Part shown: one piece after another, positions 8,147 to 15,946 of the stretch
Layout of the letters: each line of letters opens with the position of its first letter
Numbering within the stretch: the first letter of the stretch is position 1
NCBI GenBank assembly: GCA_937966115.1
Contig: CALCKX010000069.1
Span: 1 to 45,302 of the forward strand
Reading direction: 5' to 3'
Origin: an uncultured Chloracidobacterium sp.
GTDB lineage: Bacteria > Acidobacteriota > Blastocatellia > Chloracidobacteriales > Chloracidobacteriaceae
DNA length: 45,302 bases
Notes under the pieces: model-generated
Seen by the model: only the letters and a program-made list of their open reading frames with translations
Told to the model about the DNA's origin: nothing
Database searches by the model: none
Made by a program: the position numbers and the translations under genes

Positions 8147-9687
8147 CGATAACAAACCGCCCGCCGACCCTCGACGCCCGTCCGGCTCACTGGCCAGACG
8201 GCGACGGCGCGCGCGGCTTCCGGCAGCGCGACGCCGCGCCGCGCCGCAGGCTGCGCTTGCAACTCCCATGCCTCGCCCGTCTGAATGGCGATGCACCAGC
8301 GCGCCACCGGCTCAGGCTCAGCCGCCTGCCAGACGGCAACCGGACGACCCGTTGTCGGCTCGCCCACAACTTCCAGATCGGGGGCCGGCAGCGTTGCGGC
8401 ATCGAGCCAAGGCGAGGCCGGCACCAGCGCCGGCACCGCGTACACTTCCCGCTTGAGCAGCTCCGACAACCCGCCCCGGTTGCGCCGAAAAACGCGAAAG
8501 CTGAAGTGAATGTTGCCGCCCTGCCGGTTTAGCTGCCGCGCCAGCCGAACCTGGGCGGCGATTTCTTCCGCCGGAACGGCGCGCGGCGTCCCATCGGCGA
8601 CCTTGAAGGCGGCGCTGCCGGGCCAGACGTGGCGTCCGCGGCGATTCTGAGCCAGCCACCACTCGAGCAAGCGCGGATAGCTCTGGCGCTCCCGCTCAAT
8701 CGGCCAGTAGAGCTGGGGAGCAAGGTAATCCACCAGCCCCTCGGACAGCCAGCGGCGCGAGTCGGAGCATAGCTCCATATAGGAGTTGAGACCCTGAATG
8801 CCCGGCGGATGCTCCGGCTGCCAAATGCCGAACGGGCTAATGCCAAACTTGACATGCGGCTTGAGACGCCGAATGCCAGCCGCGACCTCGCCGAGAAACA
8901 GGTTAATGTTGTGCCGCCGCCAGTCATCCCGCGCGCGCCAGGTCTTCCCCTGACCATACCGCGCCCAACTGTCGTCGTCAGGAAAAGGAATCAGGTGCCC
9001 GGAGACCAGTCGCTCCTTGTACGGATAGAAGTAATCGTCAAAGTGAACGGCGTCGATGTCATAGCGTTCCACGACATCCAGGATGACGCGCAGCGAGTGC
9101 GCCCGCGCTTCCGGCTCTCCGGGGTCCAGCCAATGGTAGCGCCCATAAGGCTTGGCCAAATCCGGCCGCCGACGCGCAATATGCCGCGGGTCAACGCCGC
9201 CCTGCCGCGCCCGGTGCAGCGCCCGAAATGGATTGAACCAGGCGTGCAGCTCCAGCCCTCGCGCATGCGCCGCCTCGACCGCAAACGTCAGCGGGTCGTA
9301 GAACGGCGTCGGCGGCTGCCCCATCACGCCGCATAGATACTCCGACCAAGGCTCGTGCGGACTCGCGTAGAGCGCGTCGCACATCGGGCGGATCTGAAAA
9401 ATAATCGCGTTGAAGCCAAGCGCCTGCGCCAGATCGAAAATCGCCGTCAACTCCGCCTGCTGTTGTTCAGGGCGCAAGTTGCGCGCGGACGGAAAGTCTA
9501 GGTTCTCGACGGTCGCCACCCAGACGCCGCGAAACTCGCGCGGGAAGCGCCCGATGTCCGGGACCAACGCCTCGGTCGCGCGCGCCCACCCCATTTTACG
9601 GGCGCGCCCGAAAGCCGCGGACGCGGGCTGAAGCAAGCTCCACCCGCCATAAAAAGCCAGGCATTTGAGGAATTCGCCGCGCGTCAT
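8140..9687 (-). CDS. GHL10 (DUF187, YngK-like) family glycoside hydrolase
   Basis: A 515-residue protein of the PF02638 family. FRGVWVATVENLDFPS (about 52-67) and FNAIIFQIRPMCDALYAS (about 94-111) are the opening TIM-barrel strands, followed by LELHAWFNPFRA, DIDAVHFDDYFYPY and VKFGISPFGIWQP. The conserved acidic residues in FDDYF are the likely active-site region. The last 120 residues form a separate small beta-rich domain. Family members act on peptidoglycan-like or other polysaccharides; the substrate is unknown. The N-terminus, MTRGEFLKCLAFYGGWSLL, resembles a Tat signal (SRRxFLK) whose second Arg is Gly, so export is likely but the route is uncertain. It lies 48 bases after the nucleotidyltransferase gene and is probably co-transcribed with it. 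Confidence 0.85.
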   Translation of the reverse strand: MTRGEFLKCLAFYGGWSLLQPASAAFGRARKMGWARATEALVPDIGRFPREFRGVWVATVENLDFPSARNLRPEQQQAELTAIFDLAQALGFNAIIFQIRPMCDALYASPHEPWSEYLCGVMGQPPTPFYDPLTFAVEAAHARGLELHAWFNPFRALHRARQGGVDPRHIARRRPDLAKPYGRYHWLDPGEPEARAHSLRVILDVVERYDIDAVHFDDYFYPYKERLVSGHLIPFPDDDSWARYGQGKTWRARDDWRRHNINLFLGEVAAGIRRLKPHVKFGISPFGIWQPEHPPGIQGLNSYMELCSDSRRWLSEGLVDYLAPQLYWPIERERQSYPRLLEWWLAQNRRGRHVWPGSAAFKVADGTPRAVPAEEIAAQVRLARQLNRQGGNIHFSFRVFRRNRGGLSELLKREVYAVPALVPASPWLDAATLPAPDLEVVGEPTTGRPVAVWQAAEPEPVARWCIAIQTGEAWELQAQPAARRGVALPEAARAVAVWPVSRTGVEGRRAVCYRA

Positions 9688-9735
9688 GCCAGGTCAACCG
9701 CACGCAACCAACATCGCCCTTGGTCAAGCCCTCGG

Positions 9736-10728
9736 TCAAAAGCGAACGATGAAGTTTTCGCCGACCTGCTCGCCTTGGCCGGCGGCGCGGCGCGGCGCCA
9801 GCGCTTCAGCCTCCAGCAAGTCGGCGCGAACGACCGCCGCCCTGGAAAGGTTCGTCCCATCGGGAATCGACACGCCATCGCCGACAATTGTTTCCTGAAG
9901 CCTTACTTTAGCGCCAATCGTCACTCGGTTCCAGAGAATTACGCGCCTCAGCTCGGCGCTGGGAGCGATCCGACAACCATCCCCCTGGATCACCGCTTGC
10001 TCATCCCCCGCTAGGCGGCAGGACAAGTCGAGATACCGCTCCAGCGTGCTGAATTCGCCCCATTCCTCGTCTGCCGCCGCAATATGCGCCATGACGCGGC
10101 GACCGTCGGCCAGGGCGCTCGGATAGACATCCGTCGTCGTGTGCGAGAAGACGCCAGGCGGAATATAGTCAAAAATTTCCGGCTCGAGAAACTGAATCCC
10201 GGTGAAGAATAATGGCGGCGGCTCGCCCGAAGCGGCTTCGCCCGCCGGGGCGGGGCCAAAGCCGCGAATCATTCCGGCGCCGTCCGTCTCGACGACGCTG
10301 AATCGCTCGCGCCGAACGTTCGGCTTGAGAATCAGCGTCGCCAAGGCGCGCGCGCTCCGGTGGGTCGCCAGCGCCGCCTGAAGGTCAATGGCGGTGATGA
10401 GCTTGCCGTTCATCACAATGAACGTGCCCGCCGGGTTGAGCAGCGATTTCGCCTGGTCGAGCGCCCCGCCGGTGCCCAGAATGGCTTCCCGCTCGCGGCT
10501 GTAGGCGATGCGACAGCCGAACGCCGCGCCGTCGCCCAGCGCGGCGACAATCGCCTCGCCCTTGTAGTGCAAATTCACCACCAGCTCGCGGCAGCCAAAC
10601 CGCGCCAGATAGGCCGCGCCGTACGTGATCAGCGGCCGGCCCAGCACCGGCAGAGCCGGCTTCGGGCGGTCCAGCGTAAGCGGGAAGAGCCGCGTTCCAA
10701 ATCCGGCGGCCAGCAGCATCGCTTTCAT
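9736..10728 (-). CDS. Sugar nucleotidyltransferase (NDP-sugar pyrophosphorylase family)
   Basis: A 330-residue protein. The N-terminal signature AGFGTRLFPLTLDRPKPALP (residues 8-27) defines a nucleotidyltransferase that activates sugar-1-phosphates with NTP. The C-terminal 80 residues carry hexapeptide-like turns (IQGDGCRIAPSAEL, VILWNRVTIGAKV, IVGDGVSIPDGT) of a left-handed beta helix, as in mannose-1-phosphate guanylyl- or glucose-1-phosphate transferases. The second metal/substrate motif reads VMNGKLITAIDL near residue 107, where most family members have an Asp after NG; here it is Lys, so either the metal is bound differently or activity is altered. The sugar cannot be deduced. It lies between the PATAN-DnaJ and glycosidase genes on the same strand, with gaps of 81 and 48 bases. 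Confidence 0.85.
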   Translation of the reverse strand: MKAMLLAAGFGTRLFPLTLDRPKPALPVLGRPLITYGAAYLARFGCRELVVNLHYKGEAIVAALGDGAAFGCRIAYSREREAILGTGGALDQAKSLLNPAGTFIVMNGKLITAIDLQAALATHRSARALATLILKPNVRRERFSVVETDGAGMIRGFGPAPAGEAASGEPPPLFFTGIQFLEPEIFDYIPPGVFSHTTTDVYPSALADGRRVMAHIAAADEEWGEFSTLERYLDLSCRLAGDEQAVIQGDGCRIAPSAELRRVILWNRVTIGAKVRLQETIVGDGVSIPDGTNLSRAAVVRADLLEAEALAPRRAAGQGEQVGENFIVRF

Positions 10729-10809
10729 AAGCCTGAGACTGGCGCGACAAGCTGATCGCGCCGACGGCTACTTTGCGCCTGGACGGCTAGCGCCGCAAGC
10801 CCGAACCGA

Positions 10810-12672
10810 CTACCGCTTGAAGAGCTTGCCAATCAGCTCGCCGACATCCTGCTGCAACAGCCCCTTCTTCGCCTCCGCCGGCTTGCTGACCTGCGCCGGA
10901 GACGTCTTCGGCTTATCAGCCGGCTTCTGGGGCGCAGGCTCGGCTGCGCCCGGCTTGAGGGCTAGCATTTGCTTGGCAACCGCGTTGTCCGGCTGGATCG
11001 CTAACACGGCTTCAAATTGCTTGCGCGCTGACTTTTCCATCCCGGCTTGATAATACATGTGGCCCAGCGCCAGCCGCGCGTCCACATAGTTTTCGTCGAG
11101 CTTCAGGATCGCCAGCAGTTGGTCCTCGGCTTCCTTGCGCAGCTTGGGGTTCTGCATGCACAGCGACGCCAGACGCGAGCGATAGCGAATGACTTCCGGG
11201 GCCAACCGAACCGCTTCGCGCAGATAGGTCATGGCCGTAATGAAGTCTTTGCGCTCAATCGCCGCGCAGGCGAAGTCGTAGCTGCGCGCCGCCGTTTCCG
11301 CCGCCGCTTCCGCGGGCGGCGCGTTCAACGAGCCGGTTGTCGCGCCCCCCGTTGACGACTTGGCCTGCTGAGTGTTGCTCCCGGTCGCGCTGCCCGCCGC
11401 CTGCGTAAACGAGGGCGGCGACAGGCGCCCGGTCGCGCTTCCGCCAACGGGAGCGCTCGGCGACGCTCGAAGCCGCGCCGAGCTGTCGCCGACCGGAGCG
11501 CTTGGCGGCGGAACCGGCGCCGCGCCCGCCGCCGTCACGGAAACGACTTTGGCTTCCGTCCGCTCGCTCGCTTCCGGGACCAGGCCGATGAAATCGTTAT
11601 ATCGCTGGCGCGTCTGCGGGTCGCGCAGCTTTTCGTAGGACTCGCTGATCCGCGCGAAAACCCATTCGGCGTCCTCGAGCGCTTCGCGGATGCCCAGATT
11701 GCGGTAGCGATCCGGGTGATACTTTTTCGCCATCTGGTAGTACGAGCGCTTGATGTCGGCTTCGCTCGCGGACGGCGTCAGATTCAGCATGTCATAGTAG
11801 GTGGTGGTCTTGAGCGACAGGAACTCGCGCAGCATCTGAAGCTCGAAGCGCGCCTCATCGGGGTCAACCGTCGCCTCCAGCTCGGGAATGCCGCCGATTG
11901 GCGTCACGGTCGGCGCGGGCGCGCTCGAAGGCGGCGCGGCGGCTGGGGCGACCGGCTGCGGGTTGGCCAGGGTTGGGCGCGGATGGCTGGCGGTCAGAAT
12001 GCCAGCGCAGACCAGCCCATACGCCACGCGCAAAATCGTCGCCTCCGGCACGCCGCTGACCAGCACCAGCTCGTCAAGCGTCATCGGCCCAGCAACGCGC
12101 GACAATACAAAGCCTTCCGTGCCGTCAAGCGTGGCGCGCTGAAGCTGGGCTGGCGCGTCCGGGGAAAGCTCGACGCGCTGAGTCATCGGGCCAAGCGAGC
12201 GCCGAATGGCTTCCTCGCCCATGCGCCGCGCCCCCATCAGAATCAGGTTGGGCGTCAGCAGATCGAGCTTGACATCGTGAGCGGCGCGTGTCCCCTCCTC
12301 GAACGAGAAGTTCCCGCTCGTCCACTCGAAAGCCGCCAGAATGATGTCGGTCAGGTGCTGGCGGGCATGAGCCTCCACCATCTCGCGCGACATCACGCCC
12401 ATTTCGACCAAAACCTGCCCAAACCGTTGCTTGGCCTGCGGCTTTTGAACGGCGGCATCGTACTGCTCGCGGGTAATCAGGTCGCGCGCCAGCAAAAAAT
12501 CCCCCAGCCGCTCGCTCGGCAGGTTCGACAGGGCGAACACCAGGTTGCCATCCTCGACAAAGACTGCCCGCAGCTCGCGGTCGCGCGTCAGGCGCAGCAA
12601 TCCAGTTCGTCGGCTCAGATGCAGGTCGCGAATGATGTCAGCAAAGTTGAGAAGCGAAAGCGTGCCGTTCAT
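10810..12672 (-). CDS. PATAN (DUF4388)-DnaJ-TPR multidomain protein
   Basis: A 620-residue cytoplasmic protein with no signal peptide. The N-terminus (MNGTLSLLNFADIIRDLHLSRRTGLLRL...) is a PATAN/DUF4388 domain, which together with a region LGDFLLARDLITREQYDAAV occurs in gliding and surface-sensing regulators. A J-domain spans about 290-365 and keeps the HPD tripeptide (KKYHPDRYR, near residue 318) that stimulates DnaK ATPase. A low-complexity linker (about 375-450) repeats the motif SAPVG(D/G)S. The C-terminal 150 residues are TPR-like helices (AIERKDFITAMTYLREAVRLAP, YVDARLALGHMYYQAGMEKSA). The fusion suggests it couples a signalling module to chaperone recruitment; that is inference. It is the first gene of a possible three-gene unit. 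Confidence 0.85.
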   Translation of the reverse strand: MNGTLSLLNFADIIRDLHLSRRTGLLRLTRDRELRAVFVEDGNLVFALSNLPSERLGDFLLARDLITREQYDAAVQKPQAKQRFGQVLVEMGVMSREMVEAHARQHLTDIILAAFEWTSGNFSFEEGTRAAHDVKLDLLTPNLILMGARRMGEEAIRRSLGPMTQRVELSPDAPAQLQRATLDGTEGFVLSRVAGPMTLDELVLVSGVPEATILRVAYGLVCAGILTASHPRPTLANPQPVAPAAAPPSSAPAPTVTPIGGIPELEATVDPDEARFELQMLREFLSLKTTTYYDMLNLTPSASEADIKRSYYQMAKKYHPDRYRNLGIREALEDAEWVFARISESYEKLRDPQTRQRYNDFIGLVPEASERTEAKVVSVTAAGAAPVPPPSAPVGDSSARLRASPSAPVGGSATGRLSPPSFTQAAGSATGSNTQQAKSSTGGATTGSLNAPPAEAAAETAARSYDFACAAIERKDFITAMTYLREAVRLAPEVIRYRSRLASLCMQNPKLRKEAEDQLLAILKLDENYVDARLALGHMYYQAGMEKSARKQFEAVLAIQPDNAVAKQMLALKPGAAEPAPQKPADKPKTSPAQVSKPAEAKKGLLQQDVGELIGKLFKR

Positions 12673-13155
12673 CGCAAAACAGAGTGGAAGGCAAAACGTT
12701 GGTTATCGAGCCGCTCGACAGCCGTCGGAGCAAAGCGCCTGTGGCCGAACGCCGCCTCGATTGTGCTTCGCTTTTGAGGGCTGCACAAGCAGGCTGAGCC
12801 GAAACCGCGAAGAGATTGCCGAAACCCTTCGCCGCGCCCGTTTTGGCGTTCTGATTCTTTGCCGGCTTCGGTTGGCTCAGCCAGGGGCAGGCGACCGCAA
12901 ACGTTCCCCTGCCCGGCCAATGCAAGCGCGGCCGACGCGGCAAGCGTTGGCAAAGGCGGGAGGGCGGGAACGGCAAGCGCCTTCAGATTTCCGGCTTTAT
13001 CAAGTTTCCGGCTTTATCGCCGCCGCTTCCACGGCTTGGGGGCCAAGCCCGCGCCCTGGCGCGCGCGGGCGCGCAGCGTGCTATGGTTGGCGACATCGCG
13101 CCGGGCAACTCCGCGCCACCTCGCCGTCATCGGCGGTTCATCAGCGAGGCACTCG
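12673..13155. other. Divergent intergenic region without a supported gene
   Basis: This 483-base stretch separates the divergent PATAN-DnaJ and VWFA genes. Open frames cross it on both strands, but their translations are Arg/Ala/Gly-rich low-complexity sequences with no family features, as expected for spurious frames in GC-rich DNA. It holds a direct repeat at 12988-13018. I see no convincing promoter hexamers. Confidence 0.5.
12988..13018. repeat. 14-bp direct repeat, 17-bp period
   Basis: TTTCCGGCTTTATC occurs at 12988-13001 and again at 13005-13018, separated by AAG. It lies about 140 bases upstream of the VWFA gene start and could be a short duplication or a paired binding site. Confidence 0.75.
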
Positions 13156-14142
13156 ATGCGTTCTTCTGGCTTCTCTCTCTGTATCCTGCTCTGCCTTCTG
13201 AGCGGCGTCCTCGGCAGCCCGCGCCTGCCCGGCGTTGCGGCCCAAGCGCAACCAGCCGCCTCGTCCGCCAGCGAAGAGGAATTCACCCTCGATGTGGTCA
13301 ACATTTCCCTGCCGGTGACGGTTTTGGATCGCCAGGGGCGATTTATCGCCAACCTTGGGCGAAATGACTTTGAAGTCTTTGAAAACACGCGGCGCCAGTC
13401 AATTATCGCCTTTGAGCGGCGGGATGGTCTCCCGCTCAACGTCGCCATCCTGATGGATACCAGCACCAGCGTTCGCTACCGGCTGAGCTTCGAGCGGGAG
13501 GCGATTACGGAATTCCTGAGCAAGCTGCTGGATAACCGGCGCGATCAAGCCTCCTTTGTCACTTTTGACGACGAGCCGCGGATTCGCGCCGGCTTTACCA
13601 GCGACTTTCGCCAACTCGCCCGCGTCGTCAACAGCGTCGCCACCGCCAACGGGCGAACGGCGCTTTACGACGCCATCAAGCAAGTCTGCCTGGAGCAAAT
13701 GCCATCGGCGAGCACGCGGCGGCGGGCGATCTTGGTCGTCACCGACGGCGGCGACACGGCCAGCGACACGACGCTTGACGAAGCCATTTCAATCGCGCAA
13801 CGGGCGGAAGTCACCATCTATGCCATCAGCACCAAGGGCGGCGGCGTGTTTCGCGTCGAGGGCAACCCCTACTTCAACCTGGATGACCGCAACCTCAAGC
13901 GGCTCTGCAAAGAAACCGGCGGCGACGTGTTTTTCCCGAGCGATTCCAAGCAAACCAAGCGCGCCTTCGACTTGGCCAAGGATTATTTGCGCAACCAGTA
14001 CTTTCTCGTCTATGAGCCAAACGAAAGCGGGCGTAACAAGCATTTCCGGGAGATTGAAGTTCGGATTCCCAAACACCGGGATGCGCGCGTGCTGACCCGC
14101 CGGGGCTATTTCCCCGGCGGGCTCGCCGCCGACGCCAAGTGA
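13156..14142 (+). CDS. Secreted VWFA-related protein, acidobacterial type (TIGR03436-like)
   Basis: A 328-residue exported protein. A signal peptide covers about residues 1-30 (GFSLCILLCLLSGVLG core). A short beta domain follows (VTVLDRQGRFIANLGRNDF, 55-72), typical of acidobacterial VWFA-related proteins. The VWA domain keeps the MIDAS motif DTSTS (Asp101, Ser103, Ser105), with later FDDEPR, GRTALYDAI and VVTDGGDTASDTT. It probably binds a protein or matrix ligand in a metal-dependent way in the periplasm or outside the cell. I chose the ATG at 13156 because GAGG lies six bases upstream and the signal peptide starts there; an open frame upstream has no support. A secreted lectin-like protein follows 64 bases later on the same strand. 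Confidence 0.92.
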   Translation: MRSSGFSLCILLCLLSGVLGSPRLPGVAAQAQPAASSASEEEFTLDVVNISLPVTVLDRQGRFIANLGRNDFEVFENTRRQSIIAFERRDGLPLNVAILMDTSTSVRYRLSFEREAITEFLSKLLDNRRDQASFVTFDDEPRIRAGFTSDFRQLARVVNSVATANGRTALYDAIKQVCLEQMPSASTRRRAILVVTDGGDTASDTTLDEAISIAQRAEVTIYAISTKGGGVFRVEGNPYFNLDDRNLKRLCKETGGDVFFPSDSKQTKRAFDLAKDYLRNQYFLVYEPNESGRNKHFREIEVRIPKHRDARVLTRRGYFPGGLAADAK

Positions 14143-14206
14143 CACAACATCTTTTTTGACTTGCGCCGCGCCCGGGGCCGGCGGCAAGCCTCCTCAACCT
14201 GTAGCT

Positions 14207-14911
14207 ATGCGCTATCGCTCCTTCTTCCTTTCGCTTGGGATTCTCGGCGGTTTGCCCGCGCTGTCGCCGCTTGGCGTCACGGCGGATACCATTCGCCTCA
14301 AAAACGGACAAACCGTCACGGGCAAGATTGTGCGCTATGAAAATCAGCGCTTCGTGATTGTGTATGAGCGCTCGTCGCCGGCGACGCAGGCCACCATCGC
14401 CCTCGAAGACATCGAGAGCGTTGAATTTGACGGGCGACCGCTTCCGCCGGGCTACGGCAATGGCGCGCCGGGCGGCTCCGCGGGGCGACTGCCGCTCCCC
14501 CCGGGGCCGGCGCGGCGCGACCCGCCGCGGCAGGCTCCGCCCGCCAGCGGCGGACTCGTGCAAACGATCAACGTCATCGCCAGCGCCGACTGGACCTATG
14601 CCGAGCTTGACGCGCGACGCGGCGACCGCATCCGCATTTCGGCGCGCGGGACAGTCCGCCTCGACAGCCGCCGCCAGTCCGGGCCGGACGGCATCCCCGA
14701 CGACGACCCGAACAAGCTGATGCCGGGCCGCCCGACCGGGGCCCTGATCGCCGTCATCGGCGACGACAACAACGACTTCATTTTCATTGGCAGCTCGCGG
14801 GAGTTTACCGCCCAGCGCAGCGGCAAGCTCTATTTGAGCGTCAACGAAGGCGATTTGTCGGACAACAACGGCAGCTACGAAGCGCGGGTTGAGATTCAGC
14901 GCAACCCATAG
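14207..14911 (+). CDS. Secreted protein with a LecA (PA-IL)-like C-terminal domain
   Basis: A 234-residue protein with a signal peptide (MRYRSFFLSLGILGG... to about residue 26). Residues 28-75 are a small beta domain (LKNGQTVTGKIVRYENQRF) of a type common in secreted proteins of this phylum, in which a variable surface loop follows a KNG motif. After a Pro/Gly linker, residues 115-234 resemble the PA-IL/LecA fold: ADWTYAELDARRGDRIRISA, GALIAVIGDDNN, FIGSSREFTAQRSGKLYLSV and the Ca-binding-like NEGDLSDNNGSYE. LecA binds galactosides with calcium, so carbohydrate binding at the cell surface is plausible but untested. The start at 14207 gives a clean signal peptide; an upstream TTG at 14156 would not. 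Confidence 0.8.
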   Translation: MRYRSFFLSLGILGGLPALSPLGVTADTIRLKNGQTVTGKIVRYENQRFVIVYERSSPATQATIALEDIESVEFDGRPLPPGYGNGAPGGSAGRLPLPPGPARRDPPRQAPPASGGLVQTINVIASADWTYAELDARRGDRIRISARGTVRLDSRRQSGPDGIPDDDPNKLMPGRPTGALIAVIGDDNNDFIFIGSSREFTAQRSGKLYLSVNEGDLSDNNGSYEARVEIQRNP

Positions 14912-15012
14912 CCGCCCAAATTGTTTTCAAACATACTTTCCGCGCTGGCGAATGACTCGTAACCTCTGATGGTAAAAGCTTTAGATTCTCATATCAGGGG
15001 AAGGTTCTAGCC

Positions 15013-15303
15013 ATGCCGATCTATGAGTACATCTGCGCCAACTGCGGCGCTCGCGCGGAAGCCATTCAGAAGCTTTCCGACGCGCCGCTCACGACTTGCG
15101 CGGCGTGCGGACAAGACGCGCTCAGCCGCGTCGTTTCCGCCCCAAGCTTCACCTTCAAGGGGTCCGGGTGGTACATTACCGATTACAGCGCCAAAGGTCG
15201 CCAGGAAAACGCCTCCGCATCCTCGAAAAATGCGACCGGCGCGGCGGCTTCCGCCAGCGATAACACAGCCTCCAATGCCAAGCCATCCACCCAAGCGGCA
15301 TAA
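15013..15303 (+). CDS. FmdB-family putative regulatory zinc-ribbon protein
   Basis: A 96-residue protein. MPIYEYICANCG...TTCAACGQ forms the four-cysteine zinc ribbon of the FmdB/CxxC_CxxC_SSSS family (Cys9, Cys12, Cys32 and Cys35 region). It is followed by the conserved FKGSGWYITDY segment and a low-complexity Ser/Ala tail. The role of the family is unclear; it was first described as a possible regulator of formamide metabolism. The ribosome site AGGGGAAGG lies ten bases upstream of the ATG. Its last 29 bases overlap the start of the cyclophilin lipoprotein gene in another frame. Confidence 0.92.
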   Translation: MPIYEYICANCGARAEAIQKLSDAPLTTCAACGQDALSRVVSAPSFTFKGSGWYITDYSAKGRQENASASSKNATGAAASASDNTASNAKPSTQAA

Positions 15304-15934
15304 CCTCTTTCGCGCGCGCCGCGCGACGCGCTGCATCGCGCGGCTCCTGCCGCTGGCGAGCGCGCTGCTCATCGGGGCGGCGACGCTCTCCGGCTGTCGC
15401 TCGTCCGCCGCGCAGTCCGTGGCGGTTATCAAGACCGAGTTCGGCGACATCGTTTTCGAGTTCTTTCCCGATGTCGCGCCGAAGCATACGGCGCAGATTC
15501 AAGGCCTTATCCGAAGCGGCTTCTATAACGGGACAGCTTTTCACCGGGTTGAGCCCGGCAGCCTCATTCAAGGCGGCGACCCCAACTCCAAAACTGGGCG
15601 CGAGGACACCTGGGGGCTGGGACGCCCGGATTTGCCCAAAATTCCGGCTGAGTTCAGCGCGCTCAAGCACGTGCGCGGCACCGTGTCGGCGGCGCGCGTC
15701 GGCAGCGACAAGGATAGCGCCACCACCCAGTTTTTTATCTGTTGTCGGGCGCATCCCGAATGGGATAATCAATACAGCATTTTCGGCAGGGTCATTGCAG
15801 GCATGAACATCGTGGATATCATCGCCCAAGCCCCGACGGTCGAGGGCACGACGCGCCCGCGGCAGAAAATCGCGATGCTCTCGGTCACGCTCGAGCCGCG
15901 GAGCAACTATCCGCCCACCCCGCCCCAGCCCTGA
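15275..15934 (+). CDS. Cyclophilin-type peptidyl-prolyl isomerase, predicted lipoprotein
   Basis: A 219-residue protein. The Arg-rich start and hydrophobic core end in a lipobox LSGC, giving a lipid-anchored mature protein. The rest is a bacterial cyclophilin: IKTEFGDIVFEFFPDVAPKH, FHRVEPGSLIQGGDPN with the catalytic Arg, RGTVSAARV, TTQFFICCRAHPEWDNQYSIFG and GMNIVDIIAQ. It should catalyse proline isomerisation in envelope proteins. I chose the ATG at 15275 because it is the first in-frame start that yields the lipoprotein signal; this makes a 29-base overlap with fmdB and suggests coupled translation. Confidence 0.9.
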   Translation: MPSHPPKRHNLFRARRATRCIARLLPLASALLIGAATLSGCRSSAAQSVAVIKTEFGDIVFEFFPDVAPKHTAQIQGLIRSGFYNGTAFHRVEPGSLIQGGDPNSKTGREDTWGLGRPDLPKIPAEFSALKHVRGTVSAARVGSDKDSATTQFFICCRAHPEWDNQYSIFGRVIAGMNIVDIIAQAPTVEGTTRPRQKIAMLSVTLEPRSNYPPTPPQP

Positions 15935-15946
15935 AAGCCGCTCGCC

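Noticed and set aside
12545-13201. Open frame of about 218 codons in the divergent gap
   Set aside because: The translation is Arg/Ala-rich with no family features, overlaps the PATAN-DnaJ gene and the VWFA start, and has no ribosome site.
14097-14120. 9-bp hairpin at the end of the VWFA gene
   Set aside because: It lies within the coding sequence and has no T-run directly after it, so I do not call a terminator.
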